DNA of 6,226 bases from a bacterium. GTDB lineage: Bacteria > Auribacterota > JABMQX01. A program made the translations under genes and the position numbers. Position 1 is the first letter of the stretch. Each line of letters begins with the position of its first letter. The notes under the pieces were generated by a model. That model was not told the origin of the DNA. It saw only the letters and a list, made by a program, of their open reading frames with translations, and ran no database searches. The DNA lies in assembly GCA_013203085.1 (NCBI GenBank), contig JABMQX010000025.1, forward strand, positions 1 to 6,226, in the 5' to 3' direction. This document shows, piece after piece, positions 5,181 to 6,226 of the stretch.

Positions 5181-5762
5181 ATGGCTTCCAGAAACAAGGC
5201 CTTTACGTTGATAGAACTCCTTGCGGTAATCGCTATCATAAGCATATTGGCAGGCTTCGTTTACACAGGAGCGGAGAAGGCCATCGAAAAGGCGAAGGTT
5301 ACGAAGACCCGTTCCACGATAGACAGCCTCGCCACAGCTCTGTTCAACTTCGAGCGTGATATGGGGAGTTACGACGCCGACGTCGGCAACGAAAAAATGC
5401 CTGTCGGAGAACTCAAGAACGACCAAGACAGGATAAAGCTTGTCCGGATACTCACCGGCAAAGAGATGATGCCGGATGGGAGTTTTCAAATTGCCAGAGA
5501 CATCCGCGAGGATCAAAGGTGGAACGGGCCCTACCTCGACCCCAAACCGAAAGAACTGACGCCGAAGCTCGTAAGCCGCTTCAAGCCGGGGCAGCTCGTG
5601 GATGCCTGGGGCAACCCCCTCATGATCCGGATCAAATACGAAAGTTACGATAAGATGATGCGGTACAGGCCCGATTCTTTCGAGGTCTGGTCCTGGGGAC
5701 CAAACGAAACCGACGAGATCAAAGAATCCGGCTCCGGCGACGACATAACGAACTGGGAGTGA
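5181..5762 (+). CDS. GspG-like prepilin/pseudopilin with alanine at the cleavage site
   Basis: Pseudopilin of 193 residues. The short leader MASRNKA ends in Ala7, then FTLIELLAVIAIISILAGF begins the mature alpha-1 helix, with glutamate at mature position 5 (E12). Prepilin peptidase normally wants glycine before the cut; alanine is tolerated in some prepilins. The C-terminal half has the GspG signature V-D-A-W-G-N-P (140-146), where the beta-strand and calcium region begins, then W-S-W-G-P-N (170-175), and ends in DDITNWE (187-193). This mirrors the tail of the prepilin at 2941, so the two are probably diverged copies. The stop is followed after six bases by the next prepilin gene, whose ribosome site lies inside this gene's last codons, so the pair is likely translationally coupled. 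It is probably inserted in the inner membrane and assembled by the GspF-type platform encoded upstream. Exact rank (major or minor) is unknown. Confidence 0.95.
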   Translation: MASRNKAFTLIELLAVIAIISILAGFVYTGAEKAIEKAKVTKTRSTIDSLATALFNFERDMGSYDADVGNEKMPVGELKNDQDRIKLVRILTGKEMMPDGSFQIARDIREDQRWNGPYLDPKPKELTPKLVSRFKPGQLVDAWGNPLMIRIKYESYDKMMRYRPDSFEVWSWGPNETDEIKESGSGDDITNWE

Positions 5763-5768
5763 TAGCCG

Positions 5769-6226
5769 ATGTCAGCTCTCGCAACGAAGAAAGGCCGAAC
5801 GACCGCTTTTACCTTGCTCGAGTTACTGGCAGTGATTCTCATCGCGGGTATCCTGGCGGCGATGAGTGTTCCCACCTTCAATGCGATTGTCAAAGGCACC
5901 GCCCTCAGAACTGGCGTCAAAGCTCTCACGGACACGTTGTCCCTCGGCAGGCAATTCGCCATCACTAACCGCTATCTCTATCACGTCGAGCTGGACGATG
6001 AGTTGACCGCCGCCGAGACGACAGATGACATAAGGGACGATTCCCTCCAGAAACACCGCTATCGTATCTATTACGTGGACCGCCGTGGCAGAGAAGTTAC
6101 CGTCCGCAAGTGGCGGCTCCTCCCGGAGTTTGTCAAGTACGACGACGACCTGAGTAAGAGACCGCCAAATGAGATCGTGTTCAATCCCAGGGGCGGCGCC
6201 GCGGCATACGACGATCAGGGCAACTA
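5769..6226 (+). CDS. GspH/FimT-like minor prepilin (3' end outside window)
   Basis: The frame opens with ATG at 5769, has a ribosome site GGGAG at 5755-5759 inside the preceding gene, and stays open to the right edge (152 residues seen). The leader MSALATKKGRTTA ends in Ala13, then FTLLELLAVILIAGILAA gives the prepilin helix with glutamate at mature position 5 (E18). Immediately after comes S-V-P-T-F-N, then a segment with LSLGRQFAITNRYLYHVEL. This A-x-x-x-R/N-pattern helix followed by a beta strand is typical of GspH/FimT minor pseudopilins, which help start fibre assembly. The late part FNPRGGAAAYDDQGN resembles the C-terminal strand of that family (F-x-P-x-G), so only a short piece is likely missing. 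Position after the GspG-like gene agrees with the G-H order of gsp operons. Like its neighbour it has alanine rather than glycine before the cleavage point. Confidence 0.9.
   Translation, partial: MSALATKKGRTTAFTLLELLAVILIAGILAAMSVPTFNAIVKGTALRTGVKALTDTLSLGRQFAITNRYLYHVELDDELTAAETTDDIRDDSLQKHRYRIYYVDRRGREVTVRKWRLLPEFVKYDDDLSKRPPNEIVFNPRGGAAAYDDQGN

Overview
The window reads as a stretch of chromosome from a GC-rich, diderm bacterium. Three things suggest a PVC-type lineage (Lentisphaerota, Verrucomicrobiota, Planctomycetota) or a similar uncultured phylum: the large GspG-like pseudopilins ending in a D-x-x-T-N-W tail, a secreted propeller protein with a short C-terminal domain of a kind I associate with exported proteins of that group, and an OGG1-type glycosylase. 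That placement is an inference from protein style; no marker gene here proves it. All convincing genes lie on the + strand. I see no RNA gene I can name, no mobile element and no CRISPR array.

Layout. Positions 2-646 hold the 3' part of an 8-oxoguanine DNA glycosylase/AP lyase of the OGG1 family, cut at its start by the window edge. Positions 647-1478 contain no gene. They carry a strong candidate sigma70 promoter (952-980) with a 9+9 bp inverted repeat directly upstream (916-949), followed by about 490 nt that would be an unusually long, hairpin-rich leader. Positions 1479-6226 look like one transcription unit for a type II secretion or type IV pilus-like machine: a GspF/PilC platform protein, a GspG-like prepilin with acidic loops, an exported six-repeat NHL-type beta-propeller protein, a second GspG-like prepilin, and the start of a GspH/FimT-like prepilin that runs off the right edge.

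How the genes fit together. GspF/PilC is the inner-membrane platform that works with a cytoplasmic ATPase (not in this window) to assemble pseudopilins, which a prepilin peptidase (also not here) first cleaves. The order F, G-like, x, G-like, H-like follows the F-G-H order of gsp operons, with the exported propeller gene placed inside. The propeller protein is therefore a candidate cargo, tip protein or surface partner of this apparatus. An extended -10 promoter near the end of the propeller gene (4979-5007) could give the two downstream prepilin genes their own transcription. The OGG gene is separated by 832 bp and a promoter, and is probably unrelated to the secretion genes.

The most unusual items are the dyad-plus-promoter and structured leader ahead of gspF, the propeller gene inside the pseudopilin cluster, a 22-codon frame that exactly bridges the first prepilin and the propeller gene, alanine instead of glycine at the cleavage site of two of the three prepilins, and a shared C-terminal tail in the two GspG-like proteins.
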